Assembly: GCF_003033925.1 (NCBI RefSeq)
Contig: NZ_CP028365.1
Span: forward strand, 2,542,001 to 2,606,000
DNA from: Tannerella serpentiformis
GTDB taxonomy: Bacteria; Bacteroidota; Bacteroidia; Bacteroidales; Tannerellaceae
Direction: 5' to 3'
DNA: 64,000 nt
This document shows, piece after piece, positions 44,709-53,103 of the stretch (the first letter of the stretch is position 1; every line of letters begins with the position of its first letter). Both the position numbers and the translations under genes were made by a program. The notes beneath the pieces were generated by a model. It searched no databases. It was not told the origin of the DNA and saw nothing but the letters and a program-made list of their open reading frames with translations.

Positions 44709-45941
44709 ATGAAGTATAAGATGATTGTGCTCGATGTGGACGGCACACTGCTTACGGATGAACAAACGATCAGCGCACGCACCCGCGCCACGCTGCTCAA
44801 GGTGCAACAGATGGGCGTGCGCGTGGTGCTGGCCTCGGGGCGGCCAACGCACGGCGTGATGCCGTTGGCGAGGGCGTTAGAACTGGATAAAAACGGCGGT
44901 TTTGTGCTGTCGTACAATGGCGCGCAGATCATTCATGTGCCGACCGGCGAGCGCGTGTTCGAACGGCGGATCGATCCGCAATTCATGGCCTACTTGGAGC
45001 GTGGAGCGCGGAAGCGTGGCTTCACCATCTTCACTTATCGCGAGGATCGGATCGTGACGAGCAACGCTGGGAACGCGCATGTGCAGCATGAGGCCAGGCT
45101 GAGTGGGATGCGTGTGGAAGAGGCGGCGAACTGGGCCGAGGCGGTGGACTTTTCGCCGTGTAAGGTGATGCTGGTTAGCGATGATGAGGCGGCGCTCGTG
45201 GGCCTCGAGGAGCATTGGCGGCGACGGCTGGCGGGCGTGCTGGACGTGTTGCGGTCGGAGGATTATTACCTGGAGGTGGTGTCCGAGTCGGTCGACAAGT
45301 CGAACACGCTCACGGTGCTGCTGGAGAAGGAGGGGATCGACCCGACGGACGTGGTGGCCATCGGCGACGGTGTCCGTGACGTGCCGATGCTCCAGCTGGC
45401 GGGCCTGGGCGTGGCGATGGGCAACGCGCAGGATTCAGTCAAGGCCTGCGCCGACGTGGTGACGCTGACGAACGCCGAGGACGGTGTGGCGGTGGCGCTC
45501 GAAAAGGCCATCCTGGCCGAGATCCGCGATACGGCCATCCCACTCGATAAGCTCAACGAATCGGGTCGGCATGCGCTGATGGGCAACCTCGGCATCCAAT
45601 ACACCTACGCCGCAAAGGGTCGCGTGGAAGCCACTATGCCCGTCGATGAGCGCACACGGCAACCGTTCGGCATCCTGCACGGCGGCGCCTCCTTGGCACT
45701 CGCCGAGACGGTGGCCGGCCTCGGGTCGATGATCCTCTGTCAGCCGGACGAGATGATGGTCGGCATGCAGGTGAGCGGCAATCACGTCTCCTCGGCACAC
45801 GAGGGCGATACGGTGCGCGCCGTGGCCACGGTGATTCATCAAGGTCGCTCGTCGCACGTCTGGGACGTGAACATCTACACCTCTACCGACAAGCTCGTCT
45901 CCTCCGTCCGCGTGGTCAACAGCGTGATGAAGAAGCGCTGA
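44709..45941 (+). CDS. HAD phosphatase-hotdog thioesterase fusion (menaquinone pathway type)
   Basis: A 410-aa two-domain protein. Residues 1-270 are a Cof-type HAD phosphatase (VLDVDGTLLTDEQ, LASGRPTHG, VVAIGDGVRDVPML). Residues about 285-410 are a hotdog thioesterase with GILHGGASLALAETVAGLGS, the HGG and catalytic Glu pattern of DHNA-CoA thioesterases. This fusion is the type studied in Bacteroides (BF1314) and Porphyromonas (PG1653), where it is linked to menaquinone synthesis: hydrolysis of 1,4-dihydroxy-2-naphthoyl-CoA, with the HAD domain thought to remove a phosphate from a pathway or CoA-related compound. MenA at 16.2 kb would use the product. In-frame continuity through the linker excludes two separate genes. 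Confidence 0.9.
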   Translation: MKYKMIVLDVDGTLLTDEQTISARTRATLLKVQQMGVRVVLASGRPTHGVMPLARALELDKNGGFVLSYNGAQIIHVPTGERVFERRIDPQFMAYLERGARKRGFTIFTYREDRIVTSNAGNAHVQHEARLSGMRVEEAANWAEAVDFSPCKVMLVSDDEAALVGLEEHWRRRLAGVLDVLRSEDYYLEVVSESVDKSNTLTVLLEKEGIDPTDVVAIGDGVRDVPMLQLAGLGVAMGNAQDSVKACADVVTLTNAEDGVAVALEKAILAEIRDTAIPLDKLNESGRHALMGNLGIQYTYAAKGRVEATMPVDERTRQPFGILHGGASLALAETVAGLGSMILCQPDEMMVGMQVSGNHVSSAHEGDTVRAVATVIHQGRSSHVWDVNIYTSTDKLVSSVRVVNSVMKKR

Positions 45942-46068
45942 GCCATGAAAGAGATCCTGTACGACATCGCGTGCAGATCCTGCGTAAGGAGGACATGGAT
46001 TGGACGGGGTATCTCGGAATGAAAACCACGCCCTGCTGAGCGCTATATATAAAAAGGTATAGGGGACG

Positions 46069-46107
46069 CTCTACCCTCTACCCTCTACCCTCTAATCTCT
46101 ACTTTTG
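46069..46107 (+). promoter_or_regulatory. tyrS promoter built into a heptad tract
   Basis: Five heptads, CTCTACC three times, CTCTAAT and CTCTACT (46069-46103), run into the -7 box TACTTTTG (46100-46107). The last heptad supplies TACT of the box. Gain or loss of a heptad would shift the upstream DNA by 7 bp relative to the -7 element. Upstream (46043-46060) is CTATATATAAAAAGGTATAG, also found before the gene at 1683. Confidence 0.7.
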
Positions 46108-46143
46108 GCGCCGTTTTGAATCATAACACATAAACCATACACG

Positions 46144-47436
46144 ATGAACTTTATAGAAGAACTGAGATGGAGGGGCATGATCCACGACATGATGCCCGGA
46201 ACGGAAGAATGTTTGCAACAAGGCATGACCTCGGCCTACGTCGGCATTGATCCCACAGCCGACTCGCTGCATATCGGACACCTGGTCGGCGTGATGATGC
46301 TCCGTCACTTCCAACGCGCTGGACATCGGCCCATCGCCCTTGTCGGCGGTGCCACCGGTATGATCGGCGACCCCTCGATGAAGTCCGCCGAGCGCAACCT
46401 CCTCGACGAACCCACCCTCCGACACAACCAAGAGTGCATCAAGCGTCAGCTGGCCAAGTTCCTTGACTTCGACTCCGATGCACCCAACGCCGCCAAGCTG
46501 GTCAATAACTACGACTGGATGAAGGATTACACCTTCCTCAACTTCATCCGCGACATCGGCAAGCACATCACCGTGAACTATATGATGGCCAAAGACTCCG
46601 TCAAGAAGCGCCTCAGCGCCGATTCGAACGTAGGCATGTCGTTCACCGAGTTCTCCTACCAGCTGCTCCAGGGTTACGACTTCATGTTCCTCTATCAGCA
46701 CGAAAACTGCCGCCTGCAGATGGGTGGCAGCGATCAGTGGGGCAACATCACCACCGGCACAGAGCTGATCCGACGCGAACTCGGCGGCGAGGCCTACGCC
46801 TTGACTTGTCCCCTGATCACCAAGGCCGACGGCGGTAAGTTCGGTAAGACCGAGTCCGGCAACGTCTGGCTCGACCCGCGCTATACCTCGCCCTACGCCT
46901 TCTACCAGTTCTGGCTCAACGTCAGCGACGCCGACGCCGCCAAGTACATCAAAATCTTCACCTCCCTCACCCGCGACGAGATCGACGCCCTCGAGCGCGA
47001 GCAGGCCGACGCCCCCCACCTGCGCCCGCTTCAGAAGCGCCTGGCCCGCGAGATCACCACGATGGTGCACTCCGCTGCCGAATACGAGACGGCCGTCGAG
47101 GCCTCCAACATCCTCTTCGGCGGCGCCACCTCCGACGCCCTCCGCCGCCTCGACGAGGCCATGCTGCTGGCCGTCTTCGAAGGCGTTCCGCAGTTCGAGA
47201 TCGCCCGCGACGCCCTCTCGGGCGGCATCAAAGCCGTCGACCTCTGCACGTCGCACGCCGCCGTTTTCGCCTCCAAAGGCGAGATGCGCAAGCTGGTCCA
47301 GAACGGTGGTGTGAGCCTCAACAAAGAGAAGCTCACCGACCCCGAAAGCGTAGTCCAGACCGACGCCTTAGTCGCCGGAAAATACCTCCTTGTGCAGCGC
47401 GGTAAGAAGAATTACTACCTCCTGATTGCAAAATAG
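46144..47436 (+). CDS. tyrS: Tyrosyl-tRNA synthetase
   Basis: A 430-aa class I synthetase that charges tRNA-Tyr. The HIGH motif is SLHIGHLVG (about 41-49), the KMSKS equivalent is KFGKTESG, and the S4 RNA-binding domain ([20 protein letters not shown]) is at the C-terminus. Length is typical for the TyrRS-1 type. Its start is 36 bp after the heptad-linked promoter. A tRNA-Gln gene with its own promoter follows. The 200-bp gap upstream may hold a decayed reading frame (45944-46021). Confidence 0.97.
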   Translation: MNFIEELRWRGMIHDMMPGTEECLQQGMTSAYVGIDPTADSLHIGHLVGVMMLRHFQRAGHRPIALVGGATGMIGDPSMKSAERNLLDEPTLRHNQECIKRQLAKFLDFDSDAPNAAKLVNNYDWMKDYTFLNFIRDIGKHITVNYMMAKDSVKKRLSADSNVGMSFTEFSYQLLQGYDFMFLYQHENCRLQMGGSDQWGNITTGTELIRRELGGEAYALTCPLITKADGGKFGKTESGNVWLDPRYTSPYAFYQFWLNVSDADAAKYIKIFTSLTRDEIDALEREQADAPHLRPLQKRLAREITTMVHSAAEYETAVEASNILFGGATSDALRRLDEAMLLAVFEGVPQFEIARDALSGGIKAVDLCTSHAAVFASKGEMRKLVQNGGVSLNKEKLTDPESVVQTDALVAGKYLLVQRGKKNYYLLIAK

Positions 47437-47448
47437 CAGCCCGAGGAC

Positions 47449-47478
47449 TTGCAAAAATGCGCCGCGTGTATACTTTTG
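47449..47478 (+). promoter_or_regulatory. Promoter of tRNA-Gln
   Basis: TTG at 47449-47451, 19-bp spacer, TACTTTTG at 47471-47478: a textbook Bacteroidetes -33/-7 pair, 27 bp upstream of the mature tRNA. Confidence 0.75.
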
Positions 47479-47505
47479 CGGCGTCAAAAAAATGACCACG
47501 GCGCT

Positions 47506-47576
47506 TGTCTCATGGTGTAATGGTAGCACAACAGGTTTTGGTTCTGTTTGTAGAGGTTCGAATCCTCTTGAGACAA
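47506..47576 (+). tRNA. tRNA-Gln (anticodon TTG)
   Basis: Acceptor stem TGTCTCA (47506-47512) pairs with TGAGACA (47569-47575), discriminator A47576. The anticodon stem ACAGG/TCTGT encloses the loop TTTTGGT, giving anticodon TTG for Gln CAA codons. The T arm TAGAG-GTTCGAAT-CCTCT is intact. CCA is not encoded. Confidence 0.95.
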
Positions 47577-47689
47577 CAATAACTCCCCTCACTTCCTTTT
47601 TGGAGTGAGAACCTCGGATCCCTCCCTCCCCCCATCCGAGGCGAACGTCTCCAGATGATCCACATCGCTTGAGTCCCCCTCGAGCCGGA

Positions 47690-47910
47690 TCATTCGGAGC
47701 GTTCTTTTTATCTCCCCCTTCGATTTAGTTCTCATCCCGTTCCCCGGCGAGTCATCCGAGTGTGTTGAGGTCTCGTCCTGTCCCTTGATGAGTCATCCGT
47801 GTGCGTCGAGGTCTCGTCCTGTCCCTTAATGGGGCATCCGTGTGCGTCGAGGTCTCGTCCTGTCCCTTGATGAGCCATCCGTACGGGTCGGGGTCTCATT
47901 TTCTCCACTG
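47690..47910. repeat. 41-bp tandem array with GATGAGTCATC and CGAGGTCTCG dyads
   Basis: CATCC words at 47753, 47794, 47835 and 47876, exactly 41 bp apart. Dyads: GATGA-G-TCATC and CGAG-GT-CTCG, about 19.5-21.5 bp apart. Units decay on both sides, and the right side passes into the TACA-N3-TGTA array. Confidence 0.85.
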
Positions 47911-48042
47911 AAAAGACATTGCTTCGCGTCGAGGCTCTCTCATTTCCCCTGAGATGACATCCACTGGAGTATGAATTTACGTGCTATTGGCTGGATGACA
48001 TCCGCATAGTGCTTGCACCTTCTTTCGGAGGGCTTATAGATA

Positions 48043-48355
48043 TAGGCCGCATGTAGGGCTGAAATAGCTGCAAGAAATGGGATTTATACATGCTGTAAGG
48101 CGATTCTTTCTATCGTCATTCTGACTTATACATAGTGTATGAGTTAAAACGACAGCGGAATGTATACTTATACATGGTGTATATAAAGTAAATCCATAGG
48201 ATTTTATACATAGACAGTGTGTATCAGTCTCGTTTACGACGGAAAGAATGGGACTACATAGTGTATAAGCCATTTATCCGATGGATTTTATAGTCATACA
48301 GCATGTATAAGCGATCTATCTATCGGAGTGTAGGATCATACATATCGTATAAGCA
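48043..48355. repeat. Phased dyad array: TACA-N3-TGTA every 42 bp, unrelated spacers
   Basis: Centres at 48092, 48134, 48176, 48218, 48260, 48302 and 48344, all steps exactly 42 bp; a half site is at 48050. Best copy TTATACATAGTGTATGA. Two spacers hold a second dyad exactly 21 bp on: AAATCC-ATA-GGATTT (centre 48197) and ATCC-GAT-GGAT (centre 48281). The remainder of the spacers is unrelated. Confidence 0.93.
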
Positions 48356-48563
48356 GGGCGACATGCAGCATCTAAAGCTATAATCGAGGCGATGCGGACT
48401 CAGTGAAAAAATGAGGGCTCCGACGCGGGTCGATGGGCCACCGATGAAAAAGTGGGGGCTTTGCGGTCGGTCGATGAGGTGTCGGCCGAGACGGTGGGGC
48501 TTCGAGGCGCGCCGATGCGTTGTCGATGAGGACGACGGCGCGTGGACGGACATGGGCGCCCCG

Positions 48564-48592
48564 TTGGGCCGTGCTTTTTTGCCCTACCTTGC
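48564..48592 (+). promoter_or_regulatory. Putative promoter of the hut cluster
   Basis: TTG (48564-48566), 18-bp spacer, TACCTTG (48585-48591). The hutU ATG is 41 bp after the box. The leader is A/T-rich. Confidence 0.5.
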
Positions 48593-48632
48593 GCCCCCAA
48601 ACAGAATATATACATCATAACACGAACGATTT

Positions 48633-50618
48633 ATGAACACTTTCCTTGGAAACACGCTGCCGGATTACCCCGCCTTCGTGGAGGGAATCCGCCGCGCTCC
48701 AGACCGCGGGTACACGCTTACCCCGGCGCAAACAGCCACCGCGCTGAAGAACGCCTTGCGCTACATCCCCACCGAATTTCACGCCCAGCTGGCCCCCGAA
48801 TTCATGGAAGAACTCCGCACGCGCGGACGCATCTATGGCTATCGTTTCCGTCCGGCGGGCGACCTGAAGGCCAAGCCCATCGACGCCTACAAGGGCAAAT
48901 GCATCGAGGGGAAAGCCTTCCAGGTGATGATCGACAACAACCTCTGCTTTGACATCGCGCTCTACCCGTATGAATTAGTGACGTACGGCGAGACGGGGCA
49001 GGTGTGCCAGAACTGGATGCAGTATAACCTCATCAAGCGCTACTTAGAAGAGCTGACCCAAGATCAGACGCTCGTCATCGAGTCTGGCCACCCGCTCGGC
49101 CTCTTTCGTTCGCACCCCGAAGCACCGCGCGTGATCATCACCAACGCCATGATGATTGGGCAGTTTGACAACCTGCACGACTGGCACATCGCCATGCAAA
49201 TGGGCGTGGCTAACTACGGACAGATGACGGCCGGCGGATGGATGTACATCGGGCCGCAGGGCATCGTGCACGGCACGTTCAACACGCTCCTCAACGCCGG
49301 CCGTATGAAACTCGGTGTGCCGCAAGACGGCGACCTACGCGGCCATCTCTTCGTCTCCTCCGGCCTCGGCGGTATGAGTGGCGCACAGCCCAAGGCAGCC
49401 GAGATAGCCGGTGCTACGGCCATCATCGCCGAGGTAGACGCCTCACGTATTGAGACGCGCCACAGTCAGGGTTGGGTGGGGCACGTGGCCGAGAGCGTCG
49501 CCGAAGCCTTCCGTATGGCCCGCGAGGCGATGGATCGGCGGGAGCCCTGCTCGATCGCCTATCACGGCAATGTGGTCGACCTACTCGAGTATGCCGAGCG
49601 TGAGAACATCCTTATCGAGTTGCTCTCCGACCAGACCTCCTGCCATGCCGTTTACGAGGGCGGCTACTGCCCCGTTGGTATCAGCTTCGAGGAGCGTACC
49701 CGCATGCTGCGCGAAGAGCCGGAAGCCTTCCGCGAACTTGTCGATAAGTCGCTGCGCCGACATTTCGAGGTGATCCGTAAGCTCGTGGCTCGCGGCTCCT
49801 ACTTCTTCGATTACGGAAACTCCTTCATGAAGGCCATCTACGATGCCGGCGTGAAGGAGATTTCGCGTAATGGGGTGGACGAAAAAGATGGCTTCATCTG
49901 GCCCAGCTACGTGGAGGACATCATGGGCCCCGAGCTGTTCGACTATGGTTACGGACCCTTCCGTTGGGTCTGCCTGAGCGGCAAACACGAGGATCTGATC
50001 AAGACGGATCACGCGGCGATGGAATGCATCGACCCGACCCGCCGCGGGCAGGACATGGACAACTACAACTGGATCCGAGACGCAGAGAAGAACCAGCTCG
50101 TGGTCGGTACCCAAGCGCGCATCCTCTATCAAGACGCCGAAGGCCGGATGAACATCGCGCTCCGATTCAACGAGATGGTGCGCAACGGCGAGGTCGGCCC
50201 GATCATGCTCGGCCGCGACCACCACGACGTTAGTGGCACGGACTCGCCCTTCCGCGAGACTTCGAACATCAAGGACGGCAGCAACGTGATGGCCGACATG
50301 GCCGTGCAATGCTTCGCCGGCAACTGTGCCCGCGGCATGAGCCTCGTGGCGCTGCATAACGGCGGCGGCGTGGGCATCGGTAAGGCTATCAATGGTGGCT
50401 TCGGCATGGTCTGCGACGGCAGCGAGCGCGTTGATCGCATCTTGCGTTCGGCCATGTTGTGGGACGTGATGGGCGGCGTAGCACGTCGTTCGTGGTCCCG
50501 CAATCCGAACGCGATGAGCACCGTCCGCGAGTTCAACCACGCCCACGCCGATGGCTACCAAATCACCGAGCCCTTCGTGGCCGATGATCAGATCATAGAA
50601 CAGGCGATGAAGGCGTAA
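48633..50618 (+). CDS. hutU: Urocanate hydratase (urocanase)
   Basis: A 661-aa NAD-dependent enzyme that converts urocanate to imidazolone propionate, step two of histidine breakdown. Visible signatures are LVIESGHPLGLFRSHP, NYGQMTAGGWMYIGPQGIVHG, the NAD-binding LFVSSGLGGMSGAQPKA and ALHNGGGVGIGKAINGG. Length is that of the long bacterial/eukaryotic-like form common in Bacteroidetes (the short form is about 555 aa). First gene of the hut cluster; step one, hutH, is the last gene. Confidence 0.96.
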   Translation: MNTFLGNTLPDYPAFVEGIRRAPDRGYTLTPAQTATALKNALRYIPTEFHAQLAPEFMEELRTRGRIYGYRFRPAGDLKAKPIDAYKGKCIEGKAFQVMIDNNLCFDIALYPYELVTYGETGQVCQNWMQYNLIKRYLEELTQDQTLVIESGHPLGLFRSHPEAPRVIITNAMMIGQFDNLHDWHIAMQMGVANYGQMTAGGWMYIGPQGIVHGTFNTLLNAGRMKLGVPQDGDLRGHLFVSSGLGGMSGAQPKAAEIAGATAIIAEVDASRIETRHSQGWVGHVAESVAEAFRMAREAMDRREPCSIAYHGNVVDLLEYAERENILIELLSDQTSCHAVYEGGYCPVGISFEERTRMLREEPEAFRELVDKSLRRHFEVIRKLVARGSYFFDYGNSFMKAIYDAGVKEISRNGVDEKDGFIWPSYVEDIMGPELFDYGYGPFRWVCLSGKHEDLIKTDHAAMECIDPTRRGQDMDNYNWIRDAEKNQLVVGTQARILYQDAEGRMNIALRFNEMVRNGEVGPIMLGRDHHDVSGTDSPFRETSNIKDGSNVMADMAVQCFAGNCARGMSLVALHNGGGVGIGKAINGGFGMVCDGSERVDRILRSAMLWDVMGGVARRSWSRNPNAMSTVREFNHAHADGYQITEPFVADDQIIEQAMKA

Positions 50619-50632
50619 ATCTTCGAAGAGAT

Positions 50633-50662
50633 TTCCTCCGGTGCCTCGCTGCATCGGAGGAA
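50633..50662 (+). terminator. Hairpin after hutU
   Basis: TTCCTCCG (50633-50640) pairs with CGGAGGAA (50655-50662) around 14 nt. Weak T content follows, so it may be a partial terminator or a processing hairpin between hutU and the inserted ClbS-like gene. Confidence 0.45.
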
Positions 50663-50686
50663 GTTTCATGTATAAACCACCGCATC

Positions 50687-51226
50687 ATGGCACGGCCAAC
50701 AACAAAAACAGATTTAATCCTTGCTGCCAACGGACAGTTTGAGAAGATGTGGAAACTCATCGACAGGATGAGCGACGACCAACAGCAGGCCACGTTTGCT
50801 GACGAAATGGCTACGGCAGGCAAGGAGGCTCATTGGGGCAGGGATAAGAATCTGCGCGACGTGCTCGTTCATCTTTATGAATGGCATCGATTGTTGGTCG
50901 ATTGGATCAACGCGAACCGTAGCGGCGAACGTCGATCGTTCCTACCCGCGCCGTACAACTGGAAGACGTACCCGGCGATGAATGTGGAGTTTTGGAAGAT
51001 GCACCAGCAGACACCGCTGGCGGATGCAAAGGCATGGTTGAAAGAAAGCCATCGGGAGGTCATGACGCTGATCGAGGCTTTCACCAACGACGAACTCTTT
51101 GCAAAGGGCACGTTCGATTGGACGGGCTCGTCTACACTCGGCGCCTATTGTATTTCGGCCACTTCGAGCCACTACGATTGGGCGATGAAGAAGATCAAGT
51201 TGCACATCAAAACGAGCAAAGTCTGA
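50687..51226 (+). CDS. ClbS/DfsB family four-helix protein
   Basis: A 179-aa protein of the ClbS/DfsB (DUF1706) family, DinB-like four-helix bundles. Typical elements are TKTDLILAANGQFEKMWKLI, KNLRDVLVHLYEWHRLL, FLPAPYNWKTYPAMN and TLGAYCISATSSHYDWAMKK. ClbS protects against colibactin by acting on its warhead; most homologues have no known role. It lies between hutU and ftcD but is not part of histidine breakdown, so it is probably an insertion in the cluster. Confidence 0.88.
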   Translation: MARPTTKTDLILAANGQFEKMWKLIDRMSDDQQQATFADEMATAGKEAHWGRDKNLRDVLVHLYEWHRLLVDWINANRSGERRSFLPAPYNWKTYPAMNVEFWKMHQQTPLADAKAWLKESHREVMTLIEAFTNDELFAKGTFDWTGSSTLGAYCISATSSHYDWAMKKIKLHIKTSKV

Positions 51227-51261
51227 AGCTCCTCCCACATGAACTTCCTCAACCAATACAA

Positions 51262-51375
51262 CGCAGGGGGCGTTACCCTTGAACCTCGACTTCCTTTTCT
51301 TCCATCAAGGGAAGAAAAGGAACCAAAAGAAGATCAAGGCGCCAGGGGCGCCGGCCAACTTGGCCGGGTACATGC
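51262..51375 (-). repeat. Dispersed modular hairpin element, inverted copy
   Basis: Plus-strand order: hairpin TTCCTTTTCTTC-N8-GAAGAAAAGGAA, CCAAAAGAAGATCAAG, GGCGCC-N3-GGCGCC (51338-51352), CCGGCCAA-C-TTGGCCGG (51351-51367) and GTACATG. It is the reverse layout of the copies at 3.07 and 29.8 kb. The two overlapping G/C palindromes are the best preserved of the family. Confidence 0.8.
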
Positions 51376-51446
51376 CACCAGCCCCTATATGTGACTACCT
51401 CTAACTACTTAAACTACCCATAACTACTTATTTACACCCATTTGAA

Positions 51447-52343
51447 ATGAACAAAATCATGGAGTGCGTCCCCAACTTTAGCGAGGGACGCGACAAAGAG
51501 AAAATCGAGAAAATCGTGGATTGCTTCCGCGGTAAGGACAATGTGAAACTGCTGGACTACAGCAATGATGAGGATCATAACCGCCTCGTCGTGACCGTGG
51601 TCGGAGAGCCGAAGCCGCTACGTGACGCGGTGCTCGAGGCTATCGGCAAGGCCGTCCAGCTGATCGACCTGAACAAGCACTCGGGGCAGCACCCGCGCAT
51701 GGGCGCTGTCGACGTGGTGCCGTTCATTCCGATCAAGAACGCGACGACCGAAGAGGCCGTCGCCCTCTCCAAAGAAGTGGCCGCACAGGTGGCTGAGCGC
51801 TACGGAGTGCCCGTCTTCCTGTATGAGAAGTCGGCCACCGCACCGCACCGCGAGAACCTCGCTGCCATCCGCAAAGGCGAGTTCGAAGGCATGGCCGAGA
51901 AGATCAAGCAGCCCGAGTGGAAGCCCGACTTCGGCCCCGCTGAGCGTCACCCGACGGCCGGCACCGTGGCCATCGGCGCACGTATGCCGCTCGTGGCTTA
52001 CAACGTGAACCTCAACACGGCCAACCTCTCCATCGCCGACGCTATCGCCAAGAAGGTGCGCTTCCTCGGCGGCGGTCTGCGCTTCTGTAAGGCCATGGGC
52101 GTGGAGCTGAAAGACCGTGGCATCGTGCAGGTGTCGATGAACCTGACCGACTTCACGCGGACAGCCGTCTACCGTGCCCACGAGATGGTGCGCATGGAGG
52201 CCCAGCGCTACGGCGTGAGCGTGGTCGGCGCCGAGGTGATCGGCCTCGTGCCCATGAAGGCGCTCATCGACTGTGCGGAGTATTACCTCGGCATCGAAAA
52301 CTTCTCGATGGATCAGGTGCTCGAGTCGCGCATCATGGAGTAA
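51447..52343 (+). CDS. ftcD: Glutamate formimidoyltransferase
   Basis: A 298-aa enzyme that transfers the formimino group of formiminoglutamate to tetrahydrofolate, the last step of this histidine route. MNKIMECVPNFSEGRDKEKI, NRLVVTVVGEP, HPRMGAVDVVPFIP and ERHPTAGTVAIGARMPLVAYNVNL are all diagnostic of the N-terminal FTCD domain. The cyclodeaminase half is a separate gene (fchA, 54885), as is usual in bacteria. The leader has AACTACT/AACTACC words before the start. Confidence 0.96.
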   Translation: MNKIMECVPNFSEGRDKEKIEKIVDCFRGKDNVKLLDYSNDEDHNRLVVTVVGEPKPLRDAVLEAIGKAVQLIDLNKHSGQHPRMGAVDVVPFIPIKNATTEEAVALSKEVAAQVAERYGVPVFLYEKSATAPHRENLAAIRKGEFEGMAEKIKQPEWKPDFGPAERHPTAGTVAIGARMPLVAYNVNLNTANLSIADAIAKKVRFLGGGLRFCKAMGVELKDRGIVQVSMNLTDFTRTAVYRAHEMVRMEAQRYGVSVVGAEVIGLVPMKALIDCAEYYLGIENFSMDQVLESRIME

Positions 52344-52404
52344 ATCATTGTCCCTCCCTGAAGCGGCTGTTTTGAAGGGTACAACCGTATCAAGGGCAAG
52401 TCTC

Positions 52405-52680
52405 CGACGACCGTCGGAGCTCTGAACCCTGAGGGTTTACCCCTTCGACGACCGTCGGAGCTCTGAACCCTGAGGGTTTACCCCTTCGACGACCGTCGGA
52501 GCTCTGAACCCTGAGGGTTTACCCCTTCGACGACCGTCGGAGCCCTGAACCCTGAGGGTTTACCCCTTCGACGACCGTCGGAGCTCTGAACCCTGAGGGT
52601 TTACCCCTTCGACGACTGTCGGAGCCCTGAACCCTGAGGGTCTACCTCTTCGACGACCGTCGGAGCTCTGCCTCTCCGGG
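52405..52680. repeat. 41-bp tandem array with CGAC-N4-GTCG and AACCCTGAGGGTT dyads, 7 copies
   Basis: CGACGA starts at 52405, 52446, 52487, 52528, 52569, 52610 and 52651: exactly 41 bp. The two dyads of each unit have centres 20.5 bp apart. Copies are nearly identical, so expansion is recent. The AACCCTGAGGGTT half is shared with the 12.96-kb array; the other half is not. Confidence 0.95.
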
Positions 52681-52719
52681 CTTTTCACCGATAGATTTCA
52701 CACTTAAAACTTGATAGAT

Positions 52720-53103
52720 ATGAAGCAGTTTATGACGGGGATGGTCCTCCCACTGATACTGATGGCATCCGCTTGCGGAAAGACGGACCCGCTGCCTTCG
52801 GACGGCCGACTGACCGGCGTCTGGGTGCACGAAACGACTGGAACCGACACGATCGATTTCGACGCGCATGCACGCTCCGATAAAAACGCGTTTGAGTTGA
52901 AGCGGAAACCGGGAAGTCCAAAGGCTGGCCCCTATTGGTATGAGGTCAAAGGCGACAGTATCCAAGTGCATTGGTGGTTGTCGAGCGCGATGGCCGAAAC
53001 CTATGCTTTCAAGCTGAGCGCCGACGGGCGGTCGTTTCGGATCGGAGCCTTCGTGCCCTTCGTGGAGGGACAAACAGTACATACATTCAAGAAGATCAAA
53101 TGA
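52720..53103 (+). CDS. Small lipoprotein, coupled to hutI
   Basis: A 127-aa protein with an N-terminal lipoprotein signal, MVLPLILMASACGK (Cys near 20). The mature part is a short beta-rich domain (LTGVWVHETTGTDTIDF, KPGSPKAGPYWYEVKGDSIQVHWW, YAFKLSADGRSFRIG) like a small lipocalin/META-type fold; I cannot name a family. The start at 52720 (MKQFMTG) puts the charged n-region first. Its stop overlaps the hutI start (ATGA at 53100), so both are made from one message. A role in histidine use is not evident. Confidence 0.8.
   Translation: MKQFMTGMVLPLILMASACGKTDPLPSDGRLTGVWVHETTGTDTIDFDAHARSDKNAFELKRKPGSPKAGPYWYEVKGDSIQVHWWLSSAMAETYAFKLSADGRSFRIGAFVPFVEGQTVHTFKKIK

Noticed and set aside
45944-46021. 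Small reading frame MKEILYDIACRS.. after the HAD-thioesterase gene
   Set aside because: 25 codons only; a second frame just after it (VQILRKEDMDWTGYLG) looks like a frameshifted continuation. Could be a gene remnant, but nothing supports a family, so not called.
46099-47256. 385-aa minus-strand ORF
   Set aside because: Antisense shadow of tyrS with biased composition.
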